From the NCBI RefSeq assembly GCF_937973075.1, contig NZ_CALBWL010000037.1, positions 1-15,748 on the forward strand: a stretch of 15,748 bases of DNA. The letters run 5' to 3'. This DNA is from an uncultured Campylobacter sp. (lineage in GTDB: Bacteria > Campylobacterota > Campylobacteria > Campylobacterales > Campylobacteraceae). Both the position numbers and the translations under genes were made by a program. Positions 7,254 through 15,448 of the stretch are shown here, piece after piece. Below the pieces are notes generated by a model, which made no database searches, was not told the origin of the DNA, and saw only the letters and a list, made by a program, of their open reading frames with translations. Position 1 is the first letter of the stretch, and each line of letters begins with the position of its first letter.

Positions 7254-8372
7254 TTAGTCCAAAAGCTTCTGCTTAAACAGCGGGATTTTGTAGCAAAAGG
7301 TGCTGCCCTCGCCGAGCTTCGAACTGACGCTTTTTGCGATGCCGTAGCGCTTACAAATTTTCTCGATTATGTTTAGCCCGAGGCCGAATCCGCCAAGAGC
7401 CGCATTTTCGCGCGAGTATCTATCCCAGATCGCGCTCGTATCCTTTATGCCGATGCCGAAGTCCTGCACGCTAAATGCCGCTATGCTCACCCCTTTTTCC
7501 AGCGCGATGATGACTTTGCCGCCGGGACGAGAATATTTTATGGCGTTACTTAGGGTGTTATCGATGAGGCGCATTAGCGAGGTTTCGTCCATAAAAACGC
7601 TCACGTCGGGCGCTATTCGCGATTGTAGGCTTATATTTTTGCTTTTTGCGACCAGATAGATGAAATTTATCCTAGCGCCCAAAAACTCGCTCATATCGAT
7701 GCGGCGGCTTTTTAGGCTCATCTTGCCGCTTTTGATGAAATACTCCACGTCCTCGTAAGTAATTACCATCTGCTTGAGCGCGGATTTTATTCGCGCCGTG
7801 TGTTTGTCGCGCAGCCCAAGCATCTCGGTGTTGATGAGTGCGACGCCCAAAGGGGTCTTTAGCTCGTGCATCGCGTCGTTGAAAAACGCCTTGATGAGGT
7901 TGCTTTGCTGCGCGTAGAAATTTTTAATGATTTTGTAGTTAAACAGCGCTATTATGAGCGCTACGAAAATCGTGATAAAGATCGTAGAGATCGCGATAAA
8001 TTCTATTTTGGCGTAGCTTATCTTTTTTGAGATGACGAAAAAATGCAGCTTGCCCTCATGCAGAAAATGGCGCTTAAAAAATACTCGCCCGCCAAATTTC
8101 AGCGTGATAAACGCAAAATCCGGCGGTTGGACGCTTAGGTTTGATCTTAAAATTTCGCCGTTTGCATTTAGGATCGCGTAGTCGTAGATGAGCTCGTCTT
8201 TTAGATTCAGATCCGCGCCGGCTAGAGCTTCGCCGCTTTTTTGTATCAGCTCGGCGACGTCGGCGCTCTCTTCGATTTTGGAATTTAAATAGATGATATA
8301 AAGGCTCTCGCTTATAAAGGCGCCGATGATGAAGATCGCGCTAAAAAGCGTAAATTTAAACCCTTTAAGCAT
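7254..8372 (-). CDS. Sensor histidine kinase of the psr-linked two-component system
   Basis: 372 residues from the ATG at 8372. Membrane helix 1 (about 7-29), a short extracytoplasmic domain of roughly 95 residues (about 30-122), helix 2 (about 124-146), then a cytoplasmic kinase. MHELKTP (168-174) carries the phospho-acceptor His169. The ATPase domain shows the N box DNTLSNAIKYS (271-281), G1 DFGIGI (304-309) and G2 GGFGLGLNI (327-335). No clear HAMP domain is present. The open frame extends 43 codons further, but that stretch lies inside the regulator gene in another frame, so 8372 is preferred; it overlaps the regulator's end by 8 bases. The sensor domain has no cysteine, so a thiol-based input there is unlikely. 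Ligand unknown; context suggests sulfur compounds or redox state. Confidence 0.9.
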   Translation of the reverse strand: MLKGFKFTLFSAIFIIGAFISESLYIIYLNSKIEESADVAELIQKSGEALAGADLNLKDELIYDYAILNANGEILRSNLSVQPPDFAFITLKFGGRVFFKRHFLHEGKLHFFVISKKISYAKIEFIAISTIFITIFVALIIALFNYKIIKNFYAQQSNLIKAFFNDAMHELKTPLGVALINTEMLGLRDKHTARIKSALKQMVITYEDVEYFIKSGKMSLKSRRIDMSEFLGARINFIYLVAKSKNISLQSRIAPDVSVFMDETSLMRLIDNTLSNAIKYSRPGGKVIIALEKGVSIAAFSVQDFGIGIKDTSAIWDRYSRENAALGGFGLGLNIIEKICKRYGIAKSVSSKLGEGSTFCYKIPLFKQKLLD

Positions 8373-9018
8373 TGATCTTATATCCGAGTCCGCGGCTGGA
8401 GAGGATGAAATCGTTGCTCGTTTTGGAGCGGAGGTTGCTGATATGCACGCGCACATCGACGCTACCCGCTTCGCCGTCCCATACGTCGGCGATGAGTTCA
8501 TCTACGCTAACGAACCTTTTGATATTGGCGAGTAGAAATTCTATGATTTTGATCTCTTTGGCGCTTAGCGATATCTCTTCGTCTGCATGCTTTAAAATTT
8601 TTAAATTTGCAAAGTAGTGAAATTTATCCGCGATCTTGACGGCGCCCTTTTCGTCGCCGAAATACTTTCGCATCAGCTCGCTTACTCTAAATTTAAGCTC
8701 GGCTAGGTGGAAGGGCTTTTTTAGATATTCGTTGCAGCCTAGCTCGTAGCATTGGCTCAAATCATCGATGTCGCCGAGCGAGGTCATCATCATCACGGGG
8801 GTGTTGAGGCCGAGGTTTCGCGCATATCTAAGCACCTCTTCGCCCGAGACCTCCGGCACCTTGATGTCTAAAATCAGCAGATGGTAGGCATTCGCGGCGA
8901 TCTTATCGCAGGCTGCGTCGCCGCTAGCGCATTCGTCCACCTCGTAGCCAAGCCCCTGCAGATACTCGCTTACGCTGCTTCTATATTCAAAATCGTCTTC
9001 TAAAAGTAAAATTTTCAA
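8365..9018 (-). CDS. OmpR-family response regulator
   Basis: 217 residues: a receiver domain with the acidic pair in LLLEDD, the phosphorylation site in LLILDIKVP (the Asp is residue 51 from this start), Thr in MMMTS and Lys in LKKPF. A winged-helix DNA-binding domain follows, ending in VHISNLRSKTS and SRGLGYKINA. It would be phosphorylated by the overlapping downstream kinase and bind DNA. I choose the TTG at 9018, because TAGGGAG (9024-9030) is 5 bases away and the product begins MKILLLEDD. The in-frame GTG at 9024 abuts that ribosome site with no spacing. It starts 26 bases after the psrC stop, behind a hairpin, which suggests membership of the psr transcript at lower expression. Confidence 0.9.
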   Translation of the reverse strand: MKILLLEDDFEYRSSVSEYLQGLGYEVDECASGDAACDKIAANAYHLLILDIKVPEVSGEEVLRYARNLGLNTPVMMMTSLGDIDDLSQCYELGCNEYLKKPFHLAELKFRVSELMRKYFGDEKGAVKIADKFHYFANLKILKHADEEISLSAKEIKIIEFLLANIKRFVSVDELIADVWDGEAGSVDVRVHISNLRSKTSNDFILSSRGLGYKINA

Positions 9019-9033
9019 ACTCACTCCCTAAAT

Positions 9034-9055
9034 CGGGAGCGAGGCTACGCTCCCG
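9034..9055 (-). promoter_or_regulatory. Perfect hairpin spanning the psrC stop codon
   Basis: CGGGAGCG (9034-9041) and CGCTCCCG (9048-9055) pair without mismatch around a 6-base loop. On the transcript the loop is UAGCCU, so the psrC UAG stop sits in the loop and the last codons form one arm. No U run follows (next is AUUUAGGG), so it is not a standard terminator. It could stabilise the psrABC part of the mRNA, mark a processing site or attenuate into the regulator genes. It is the most GC-rich stem seen in the window. Confidence 0.7.
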
Positions 9056-10016
9056 TGCAAACTTGCCCCGCATATACGATATAGTAGCGAAGCAGAATGA
9101 CGCCGCAAAGCACGACGAAAGAATTTAAAACTATAAACGCAGGCTTGTAGGCGTGGTTTTTCAGTGCCGTAAAGGCGATGATGATCGGAGCGATGAGCCC
9201 CGTGCCTAAAACGCCGATCCAGAAAATTTTGCCGTAAACCTCGTGCGTCAAAGCCTGCTGTGCCGCAAGCGCGCTCGTGCCGCCCTCGAAATACATCCCG
9301 ACAAATAGAATGAATAAAAGCGGAATTTCAAAGAGTATCGCGCGCAGATCAAGCACCAAAAGGTATTTTATGCTATCTTTGTTTAACGAGCCTTTAAAAA
9401 ATAGAAGTCCAACTAAAATGCTCGCCGCGATGCCGCTGGAAAAGCCGGATAGCAGAAATAAAATCGGCAGAACCGGAGTATTCCAAAGCGGAATTTTCAT
9501 CACCGCGCTTAACAAAAAGCCCGTATATGCGCCCACGCAAAGAGCAAGGATAAATAAAACTCGCTCGAATAGTTTAGAAGCTTTGGCGAACGAGCTTAGT
9601 AAATTTACGATAGGTCGCAGGAACGCAAGTAGTTTAAATTTGCAAATTTCCTCGCCAAATACGCATAGCGCAAATACAAAGCTAAACGGCACGTAGATCA
9701 AAAGCGCCAAAACGCCGAGGCTCATCACCGAGCCGAAGTTAAATTTGATCAGCAAAAGATAGAAGCTAAATGGCTTGCCCAGATCGAAAATTAAGAGCAA
9801 AAGCCCCGCGCAGATCGCAAGCGGCGCCGTGATCGCACCCGCTCTAATCATCGCATCCCAGATGGAATTTTGCTCGCTTTCGTGGCGGTTCCATTTAACT
9901 AAAAGCGCCACCATCGTCGCTCCCGCGCTAAGACCCGCCAAAAATAGATAAATTGCAATCGGCCAAGGCCAGTAAATTTCAGAGTATTGGCTCATATCGC
10001 CCCACATATTATTCAT
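9045..10016 (-). CDS. psrC: Polysulfide/thiosulfate reductase membrane anchor (NrfD/PsrC family)
   Basis: 323 residues with about eight to nine membrane helices, the NrfD/PsrC fold. It oxidises menaquinol in the cytoplasmic membrane and passes electrons to the Fe-S subunit. Length matches Wolinella succinogenes PsrC (about 317). Residues I recall as essential in Wolinella PsrC (Tyr23, Asp76, Tyr159, Asp218, Glu225, Arg305) have apparent counterparts here: Tyr23, Asp78, Tyr164 in GAYTG, Asp223 and Glu230 in LDLRAILFE, and Arg310 in LLRYY. The constant offset of 5 for the last four supports the alignment. The ATG overlaps the psrB end by 8 bases. Thiosulfate or tetrathionate reductases use similar anchors, so substrate is not fixed by this subunit. 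Confidence 0.88.
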   Translation of the reverse strand: MNNMWGDMSQYSEIYWPWPIAIYLFLAGLSAGATMVALLVKWNRHESEQNSIWDAMIRAGAITAPLAICAGLLLLIFDLGKPFSFYLLLIKFNFGSVMSLGVLALLIYVPFSFVFALCVFGEEICKFKLLAFLRPIVNLLSSFAKASKLFERVLFILALCVGAYTGFLLSAVMKIPLWNTPVLPILFLLSGFSSGIAASILVGLLFFKGSLNKDSIKYLLVLDLRAILFEIPLLFILFVGMYFEGGTSALAAQQALTHEVYGKIFWIGVLGTGLIAPIIIAFTALKNHAYKPAFIVLNSFVVLCGVILLRYYIVYAGQVCTGA

Positions 10017-10575
10017 AGCGTCCTCCTTTTTTGTTTTTGATATTCGCTAGGCGCGGCTTGGTGTTTAGATACGCTTTGGGATATTCTACGCTTGTTTTGG
10101 CTAGCAGCTTGCTTACCTCGGAATTTACGTCATTTACGTCGCCGAAAGTTAAAGCATCCGTTGGGCACACGCTTACGCAGGCAGGCTGCAAGCCTTTGCT
10201 TGTGCGGTTCGTATAGCAAAAGGTGCATTTGCCGATAGCGTGCGTGATAGGATCGACAAATCTAGCGTCGTAAGGACAGGCTAGGATGCAGTATTTGCAG
10301 CTGACGCAAAGTCTCTCGTCTATGAGCGTTACGCCGTCTTTGGTTTTAAAGCTCGCTCCCGTAGGGCAGACGTCCACGCAGGGGCTATCCTCGCACATAA
10401 CGCAGCTGGCGCGCGAGTAATCAAGCTTTAAATTCGGAAAAACGCCGCTTGTTTTGCCGTGCACTTGCAGCCTATAAACGCCGCTCGGTACGCCGTTTTC
10501 GTTCCTGCACGCAACCGAACAGGCTTGGCAGCCTATACATAAATTTTCGTCGTGAATCATTATGAGTTTTTTCAT
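10009..10575 (-). CDS. psrB: Polysulfide/thiosulfate reductase iron-sulfur subunit
   Basis: 188 residues with 16 cysteines in four groups that bind four [4Fe-4S] clusters: Cys13/16/19/23, Cys58/61/66/70, Cys90/93/96/100 and Cys117/120/133/137. This is the usual DMSO-reductase-family electron-transfer subunit. It relays electrons from the quinol-oxidising anchor to the molybdenum subunit and has no signal peptide, being carried out with its Tat-exported partner. The frame opens with a TTG at 10590 overlapping the psrA stop. I start at the ATG at 10575, preceded by AAAGGGG with 5 bases spacing and beginning MKKLIMIHDENLCIGC. It is separated from psrA by 11 bases and overlaps psrC by 8. Confidence 0.92.
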   Translation of the reverse strand: MKKLIMIHDENLCIGCQACSVACRNENGVPSGVYRLQVHGKTSGVFPNLKLDYSRASCVMCEDSPCVDVCPTGASFKTKDGVTLIDERLCVSCKYCILACPYDARFVDPITHAIGKCTFCYTNRTSKGLQPACVSVCPTDALTFGDVNDVNSEVSKLLAKTSVEYPKAYLNTKPRLANIKNKKGGRYE

Positions 10576-10586
10576 AACCGCCCCTT

Positions 10587-12851
10587 TCAAATTTTAACTA
10601 TATCGACGCCGACGTTGGTTACCATCGTGCTTACCACAGGACCCGCAGCCGGATCGAGAAGGACGCTTTGGTTCGTGCCTATGCCGTTCGTGCGCTTTAG
10701 CCCCGGACTTACGTGCCCAAAGCCGTGGTATAAAAACAGGCAATCGTCTCTGATGCCTTGCGTGACGAAAATTTTAGCTTTTTGCTCGCCGAATTTGTTT
10801 TTAAGCTTCACGACGTCGCCCGTCTTTAACCCCTCCGCTTTTGCGGAAGCCGGGCTGATCCAAACCGGCGATTCGCTCATCATATCGTTTAAAATTTTGA
10901 CATTTTGAGTGTGGCCGTTGGTGTGAAGCGCGGTCTTGCCGGTCATCAGGCAGTATTTGTATCCGCCGAATACATCCATACCCTCGGTATTTAAACAGCC
11001 GTATCCTGCGAAAAGCTCCTCCACTTTCGGCGCGAAAAGCTCGATCTTGCCGCTCGGGGTTTTAAATTTCATCTGCGAGCTCATCTCGCCGTTTTCGTCC
11101 ACGAACTCCGCGGCGGCAGGATATTTATCGATAAATTTAGCCACGAGCTTCGGCTCTCGGTAATACAACTTCGGCACCTTGTAGCTTACGTAGCCGTTTT
11201 TGATTAAATTTGCGATCAGCTCGGCGTTGCCTTTGGCTTGCTGCATGCGGTATTCGTCGATATTGTTCCAGGTGTAGTCCTTATCGATCTTCATCACCCT
11301 CGCAAGCTCTCTAAAAATTTCATAGCCACACTTCGTATCGCCCACCGGCTCGACGGCTTTGTTTCGCATTACAAATCCCGGCGCGGTGCCGCCTTTGTTT
11401 TGAATCGACTCGTCGCGCTCCAAATAGGTGGATTCTGGCAAGATCACGTCGGCTAGGCACGCAAAGTCGCTCATATACACGTCGATTGCGAGCACGAAGT
11501 CTAGCTTTTTGATCGCCTCTACGCTCTTATCCACGCCCGCAACGTTGATGAGGTGGTTAAAGCGCGTGCTGACCCAGCCTTTTACCGGATATGGCTTTTC
11601 GCTTAAAATCGTAGGCGCGATCTGCATCAAAACGCCGTGTTTGCGCGGCACGAAGAAATTTTCGCTACCTTCTTCGCCGCAGCCGTCGATACGCGCGGTC
11701 TTTGGAATTTTAAAGCCTTTATCCGGGTTCGAGATGGTAGGGAATAGATCCTCTTTGCAAAGCGCGTTGAAGGTTTTAGAGTCTTTAGAAAAGTAAATTC
11801 CGCCCTTTTTCTCGATGTTTCCCATCAGCGCGTTTGCGATCGCTATGGCGCGCGTGCGGACGTATTCGGCTTTAGCGGTCGTGGTTTTATGACCCCAATC
11901 GATTACGACGGCGGGAGCCGCGGCGTAAATTTCATTTGCGATGCGCTCGATCTTGTCCGCTTTGATCCCAGTAATGGCCTCTTGCCAAAGCGGCGTCGTA
12001 TCCTTCACAGACTGCCTTAATTCCTCTAGCCCCACGGCGTATTGTTCGATAAATTTTTTGTCGTATTTGTTATCGCGCAGCCAGACGTGAATCAGCGCCA
12101 TCAAAAACGCCGCGTCGGTTCCCGGCTTTATCGGCAGCCACTCGTCGGCTTTAGAAGCTACGGCGCTAAAGCGCGGATCGAGCACCAAAAGCTTTACGTC
12201 CTCTCTGCTTGCGGCTTTTGCGAGCTTTTTGGTTTTTGAGATGTCGATGCCTTCAAAGAGATTGTGGCCGAAATTTACGATGTATTTTGCGTCGCCGTAG
12301 TCTCTTTGCATATTGGTGCCGAAGGTGTGCGGCACGGCGATATTATAAGTGACCGGGCAACAGGACCAGTGCGAGTAGATGTTCGGACTACCGTAGGCAC
12401 AGGCAAAATTCATCATCTGAGTGTGGTGCTCGCCCGTTTTAGAGGTAAAAACTACGCTTTGCGGGCCGTATTTTTGCGAAATCTCGCCTAGCCTCTGCGC
12501 GCAAATTTTAAGCGCCTCGTCCCAGCTCGCCTCTTTAAATTTGCCCTCGCCGCGCTCGCCCACGCGAATGAGCGGCTTAATGAGCCTTTGATCGTCGTAG
12601 AGCTGATTGATGCCCGCGCCTCCGCGAGCGCAGACCGAGGTTTTGTTTGAAAAGCGATGGTTGCCCTCGATAAGAGCGCCGCGACCGTTTTTGACGGTCA
12701 CTTCGATAGGACAGCGCGAGGAGCACATCTCGCAGACGCTGGCGACTTTCTTTTCCGTCCCGCCTGTAACCGCGCTAGCGTTTAAATTTAGATTTAGCGT
12801 CGCTAGCGTGCCGATTGCGGCGCTGCTTTTTAAGAAATTTCGTCTATTCAT
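10587..12851 (-). CDS. psrA: Polysulfide/thiosulfate reductase molybdopterin subunit
   Basis: 754 residues, matching PsrA/PhsA (about 755-765). The N-terminus NRRNFLKSS with a following hydrophobic stretch and an Ala-Ser-Ala site near 25-27 is a twin-arginine signal, so it acts in the periplasm. A [4Fe-4S] motif CEMCSSRC (40-47) with the fourth Cys74 follows; SCCP (163-166) supplies the probable molybdenum-ligand cysteine; the C-terminal part (about 640-754) is the molybdopterin dinucleotide-binding domain. It reduces polysulfide or thiosulfate with electrons from PsrB. The ATG at 12851 has AAGGAG (12857-12862) 5 bases upstream; a weak TAGAAT -10 candidate lies at 12883-12888. PsrA and PhsA are hard to tell apart by eye, so substrate remains open. 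First gene of the five-gene run. Confidence 0.92.
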   Translation of the reverse strand: MNRRNFLKSSAAIGTLATLNLNLNASAVTGGTEKKVASVCEMCSSRCPIEVTVKNGRGALIEGNHRFSNKTSVCARGGAGINQLYDDQRLIKPLIRVGERGEGKFKEASWDEALKICAQRLGEISQKYGPQSVVFTSKTGEHHTQMMNFACAYGSPNIYSHWSCCPVTYNIAVPHTFGTNMQRDYGDAKYIVNFGHNLFEGIDISKTKKLAKAASREDVKLLVLDPRFSAVASKADEWLPIKPGTDAAFLMALIHVWLRDNKYDKKFIEQYAVGLEELRQSVKDTTPLWQEAITGIKADKIERIANEIYAAAPAVVIDWGHKTTTAKAEYVRTRAIAIANALMGNIEKKGGIYFSKDSKTFNALCKEDLFPTISNPDKGFKIPKTARIDGCGEEGSENFFVPRKHGVLMQIAPTILSEKPYPVKGWVSTRFNHLINVAGVDKSVEAIKKLDFVLAIDVYMSDFACLADVILPESTYLERDESIQNKGGTAPGFVMRNKAVEPVGDTKCGYEIFRELARVMKIDKDYTWNNIDEYRMQQAKGNAELIANLIKNGYVSYKVPKLYYREPKLVAKFIDKYPAAAEFVDENGEMSSQMKFKTPSGKIELFAPKVEELFAGYGCLNTEGMDVFGGYKYCLMTGKTALHTNGHTQNVKILNDMMSESPVWISPASAKAEGLKTGDVVKLKNKFGEQKAKIFVTQGIRDDCLFLYHGFGHVSPGLKRTNGIGTNQSVLLDPAAGPVVSTMVTNVGVDIVKI

Positions 12852-12936
12852 AAAAACTCCTTACCTTTAAATTTTGGTAGGAATTCTAAGGCTTCATCGT
12901 AAAAATAAGGTTAATTTTGATAATGCAGCTTTTGGC

Positions 12937-14169
12937 TTAGACTTTATCTCGAAAGATAAAATGCGTCCTGCGCCGTATTTTAAAGCCGTAAAATAGCGCC
13001 AGAAGTAGCAAAATGCTAATTGCGCCGCAGATCGCAAGGGCTACGCGAGCGCCTAATAACTCGGTAAAAAAGCCCGATATGAGCGCTCCAAATGGCGTAC
13101 TACCTATTAAAAATAGCGCGTATAAGCTAAGCACGCGCCCGCGAAATTCGTTGCTTACGTGCATCTGCACGGTGGAGTTGATGCTTGAGTTTGTGATTAC
13201 GAAAAGAAATCCAGTTACGGCAAGCCCTGCCGCAGCCCATGCGAAGGAATTCGCAGCCCCAGTAAGAGCTAAGCTCACCCCCATAGCGATCGCGCACGAT
13301 CTGATTTTGCGGATGCCGAGTTTATCAAAGACTGCTACGAAGAGCGCGCCGCAAAAGGCTCCCACGCCTAGAGCCGACATCAAATACCCAAAGCTTCGCT
13401 CATCCGCGTCTAGGCTAAGCTTAACGAGTGCCGAGATCGTTACATTATAATTTGGCACCAGCGTCGCTACGATAAGCACTATTATCATTAGCTCGCTTAG
13501 AATTTTTTTGTGCAAGACATACGAAATTCCAGCACCGATCGAGGCAAAAACGCCTCCGCTTCTGCTAGATAACGTAGTAGCGGATGGCGGAATTTTTATG
13601 AAAAACAGCGAAACGATGATGCCTAAAAAGCTAAGAGCATTGAATAAAAAGCAAAAGCCTACGCCCCACAGCGCCATTACGATCCCCGCAAGTGCGGGTC
13701 CTGCGATACGAGCGACGTTGAAGGACATAGAATTTAACGCTATGGCGTTGGCTAGATCGCGGGGCGAGTCGATGAGGTCTTTTACCATCGACTGACGGCT
13801 CGGGGCGTCCATGCTGGTAAAGATGCCACTTGCAAAAGCGCAAAATAAAATTTTGCCGAAAGAATATAGCTCGCAAAAGCTCATAACCGCGAAAATTGAG
13901 GCGGTCACCGCCATGCCTATTTGAGCGAGCAGAAGGATCTTTTTGCGATTAAACTTATCGAGCAGTACACCGGAAAACGGCGTAAAAAGTAGCGCGGGCA
14001 AGAACCTCGCCGCAGCTACAAGGCTGACCTTAAAAGCGTCTGCGGTGATGCTTAGCACTAGCCACGGTAGCGCGACGCTTTGCATCCAAGAACCGATCAG
14101 CGAGAGGTTCATCCCGATCCAATAAATTCTAAAATTTGAGTATTTAAGCGATAGGAAGGGATTTTTCAA
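12937..14169 (-). CDS. MFS exporter, EntS-like (MFS_3) family
   Basis: 410 residues with about twelve hydrophobic segments in two halves and a central loop around residues 195-205. The motif-A loop reads GVLLDKFNRKKIL (67-79). The pattern of SWMQSVALPWLVL (27-39) with MDAPSRQSMVKDLI (119-132) is typical of the enterobactin-exporter-like MFS_3 group, which includes drug and siderophore efflux pumps. Substrate unknown. The start is a TTG at 14169 with AAAAGG about 8 bases upstream; the next ATG, at residue 20, would remove the first helix. It ends 85 bases before psrA on the same strand with no obvious terminator, so some read-through into psr is possible, although no functional link is evident. 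Confidence 0.85.
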   Translation of the reverse strand: MKNPFLSLKYSNFRIYWIGMNLSLIGSWMQSVALPWLVLSITADAFKVSLVAAARFLPALLFTPFSGVLLDKFNRKKILLLAQIGMAVTASIFAVMSFCELYSFGKILFCAFASGIFTSMDAPSRQSMVKDLIDSPRDLANAIALNSMSFNVARIAGPALAGIVMALWGVGFCFLFNALSFLGIIVSLFFIKIPPSATTLSSRSGGVFASIGAGISYVLHKKILSELMIIVLIVATLVPNYNVTISALVKLSLDADERSFGYLMSALGVGAFCGALFVAVFDKLGIRKIRSCAIAMGVSLALTGAANSFAWAAAGLAVTGFLFVITNSSINSTVQMHVSNEFRGRVLSLYALFLIGSTPFGALISGFFTELLGARVALAICGAISILLLLALFYGFKIRRRTHFIFRDKV

Positions 14170-14288
14170 CGCGCTGCCTTTTGAAATTTTGATTTGAGAT
14201 TATACATTAAATTTTAAAAATTCACTTAAAGGTTTAACATTTATAAAAATTTAACGAAAATTTAATATTTCTGAAAAGAAAAATTTTA

Positions 14289-14294
14289 TATACT
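14289..14294 (+). promoter_or_regulatory. -10 box upstream of the cetB-like gene
   Basis: TATACT at 14289-14294 within AAATTTTATATACTCTGC, preceded by A/T-rich tracts and few defined -35 features, as usual for Campylobacter housekeeping promoters. It lies about 30 bases before the ATG at 14326. I saw no sigma-28 or sigma-54 flagellar-type consensus in the spacer 14170-14325. Confidence 0.45.
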
Positions 14295-14325
14295 CTGCAA
14301 TAAATTTTTAAGCAAAGGATTAAAA

Positions 14326-14892
14326 ATGCAAAGACCGACTCCGATTAATCAGGAAATCAAACTCGATGAGAAGCGCTATATAGTTTCCAAAACCGATCCG
14401 AAGGGCATTATCACGTTTGCAAATCCGTATTTTTGTATGATTTGCGGCTATAGTGAGCTTGAGCTTTTGGGGCAGCCGCATAACATCATCCGACATCCGG
14501 ATATGCCGCGAATAGCGTTTAAGCTTATGTGGGATACGATACAACAAGGCAAGGATTTTACCGCCGTGGTTAAAAATTTAGCCAAAGACGGGCGCTTTTA
14601 TTGGGTCATTACGGAATTTACTTCTAAAAAAGATCCCGTGACGGGGCAGATCACCGAATACACGGCATTTCGCAAGGCTCCGCCAAGATCTGCGATCGAA
14701 ACTATAGAGCCAATTTATAGGGCGCTACTGGATGCTGAAAGAAACGGCGGTATGCAGGCTAGCCAAAAGGCTCTCGTGGACTTTTTAAAAAGCAAAGGCG
14801 AGACCTACGAGAGCTGGATCGCAAAGGTATCAGGCAAATCAAATCCGCTTACTGCAATGTTTTTTAAGGCTATGAAAAAGCTTTTTAGCTAG
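14326..14892 (+). CDS. Aer/CetB-like PAS-domain energy-taxis protein
   Basis: 188 residues with one N-terminal PAS domain (about 15-120) strongly like the Aer sensor domain. Seen are ITFANPYFCMICGY (29-42), GQPHNIIRHPDMP (49-61) and the YWVITEF strand (92-98). Arg56, His57 and Asp59 in RHPDMP correspond to residues important for FAD binding in Aer. In C. jejuni the PAS protein CetB works with a separate membrane transducer, CetA, to steer cells toward favourable redox conditions. This protein likewise lacks membrane helices and a methyl-accepting domain. It is longer than C. jejuni CetB (about 165) through a C-terminal tail (about 125-188). AAGGATT precedes the ATG. No cetA is adjacent, so the partner must be elsewhere. 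Confidence 0.82.
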   Translation: MQRPTPINQEIKLDEKRYIVSKTDPKGIITFANPYFCMICGYSELELLGQPHNIIRHPDMPRIAFKLMWDTIQQGKDFTAVVKNLAKDGRFYWVITEFTSKKDPVTGQITEYTAFRKAPPRSAIETIEPIYRALLDAERNGGMQASQKALVDFLKSKGETYESWIAKVSGKSNPLTAMFFKAMKKLFS

Positions 14893-14917
14893 TTTGACTG
14901 ACACGGACGCAAATTAA

Positions 14918-14958
14918 AATTCCGCGGAATTGGTTGGAATTTTACCTCGAAAATTCCA
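14918..14958. repeat. Double palindromic element after the cetB-like gene
   Basis: A perfect 14-base palindrome AATTCCGCGGAATT (14918-14931) is followed at once by a hairpin, TGGAATTTT (14935-14943) and AAAATTCCA (14950-14958) with a 6-base loop. The hairpin's left part, from 14934, matches 543-561 at 18 of 19 bases. It may end transcription of the cetB-like gene or be a copy of a dispersed intergenic element. Confidence 0.55.
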
Positions 14959-15442
14959 TGACATAATAAAATTATAAAATGCGAAATTTAGTCAAAATTC
15001 CGCTGAAATTTCTTAAATTTGAAATATAGAATTTAATAAAAATTCTTTAAAGATTATATTTTAGATTTCTTATATATATTTTACACCTAGTAGTATCACA
15101 CCATACAGGTTGTTTCTACATCTAAAATTCCTGATGCGTATTTAGCGCAGCTCCGTGAAGCGCTAGAAAGTAACTTACGACAGGGCATCGGGCTATATAG
15201 CTACTTGATCTAAGAAAGAGGTGATTTGCTAAGAGAGAAATTTACTATAAGACACGAGGGTTGCTTTAAAATTTAAAAAGTTGAGTATAAGGCGGATTTA
15301 AAAATAAGGGAATTTATACGCTTGATTAGAATTTTTTGGATTTATGGTAGATTTTACGTATAGCTTAAAATTTCTAGAGTCTTTGCCTTATTGTAGGACA
15401 GCGAATGAGCGATAAAATTTACTGAGCTTTAAGTGATGAGAA

Positions 15443-15448
15443 TATAAA
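15443..15448 (+). promoter_or_regulatory. -10 box before the right-edge gene
   Basis: TATAAA (15443-15448, within AATATAAAATGG) stands about 30 bases before the ATG at 15480, and AAAGG (15469-15473) lies 6 bases before that ATG. Together they give the partial gene a normal expression signal. Confidence 0.45.

Noticed and set aside
8373..8501. A 43-codon N-terminal extension of the histidine kinase.
   Set aside because: It lies wholly within the response-regulator gene in another frame, is Ser/Ala-rich nonsense, and the internal ATG at 8372 places the first membrane helix correctly.
10552..12870. Several antisense frames of 60-120 codons within psrA.
   Set aside because: They lie opposite a strongly conserved enzyme gene and show no motifs; they are mirror frames of GC-containing codons.
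14170..14325. A flagellar sigma-28 or sigma-54 promoter for the cetB-like gene.
   Set aside because: Neither the TAAA-N15-CGATAT type nor the GG-N10-GC type spacing could be found; a TATACT -10 box is simpler.
15142..15165. A small RNA hairpin (TAGCGC ... GCGCTA).
   Set aside because: A six-base stem with an 11-base loop inside a coding-like relic is easily due to chance.
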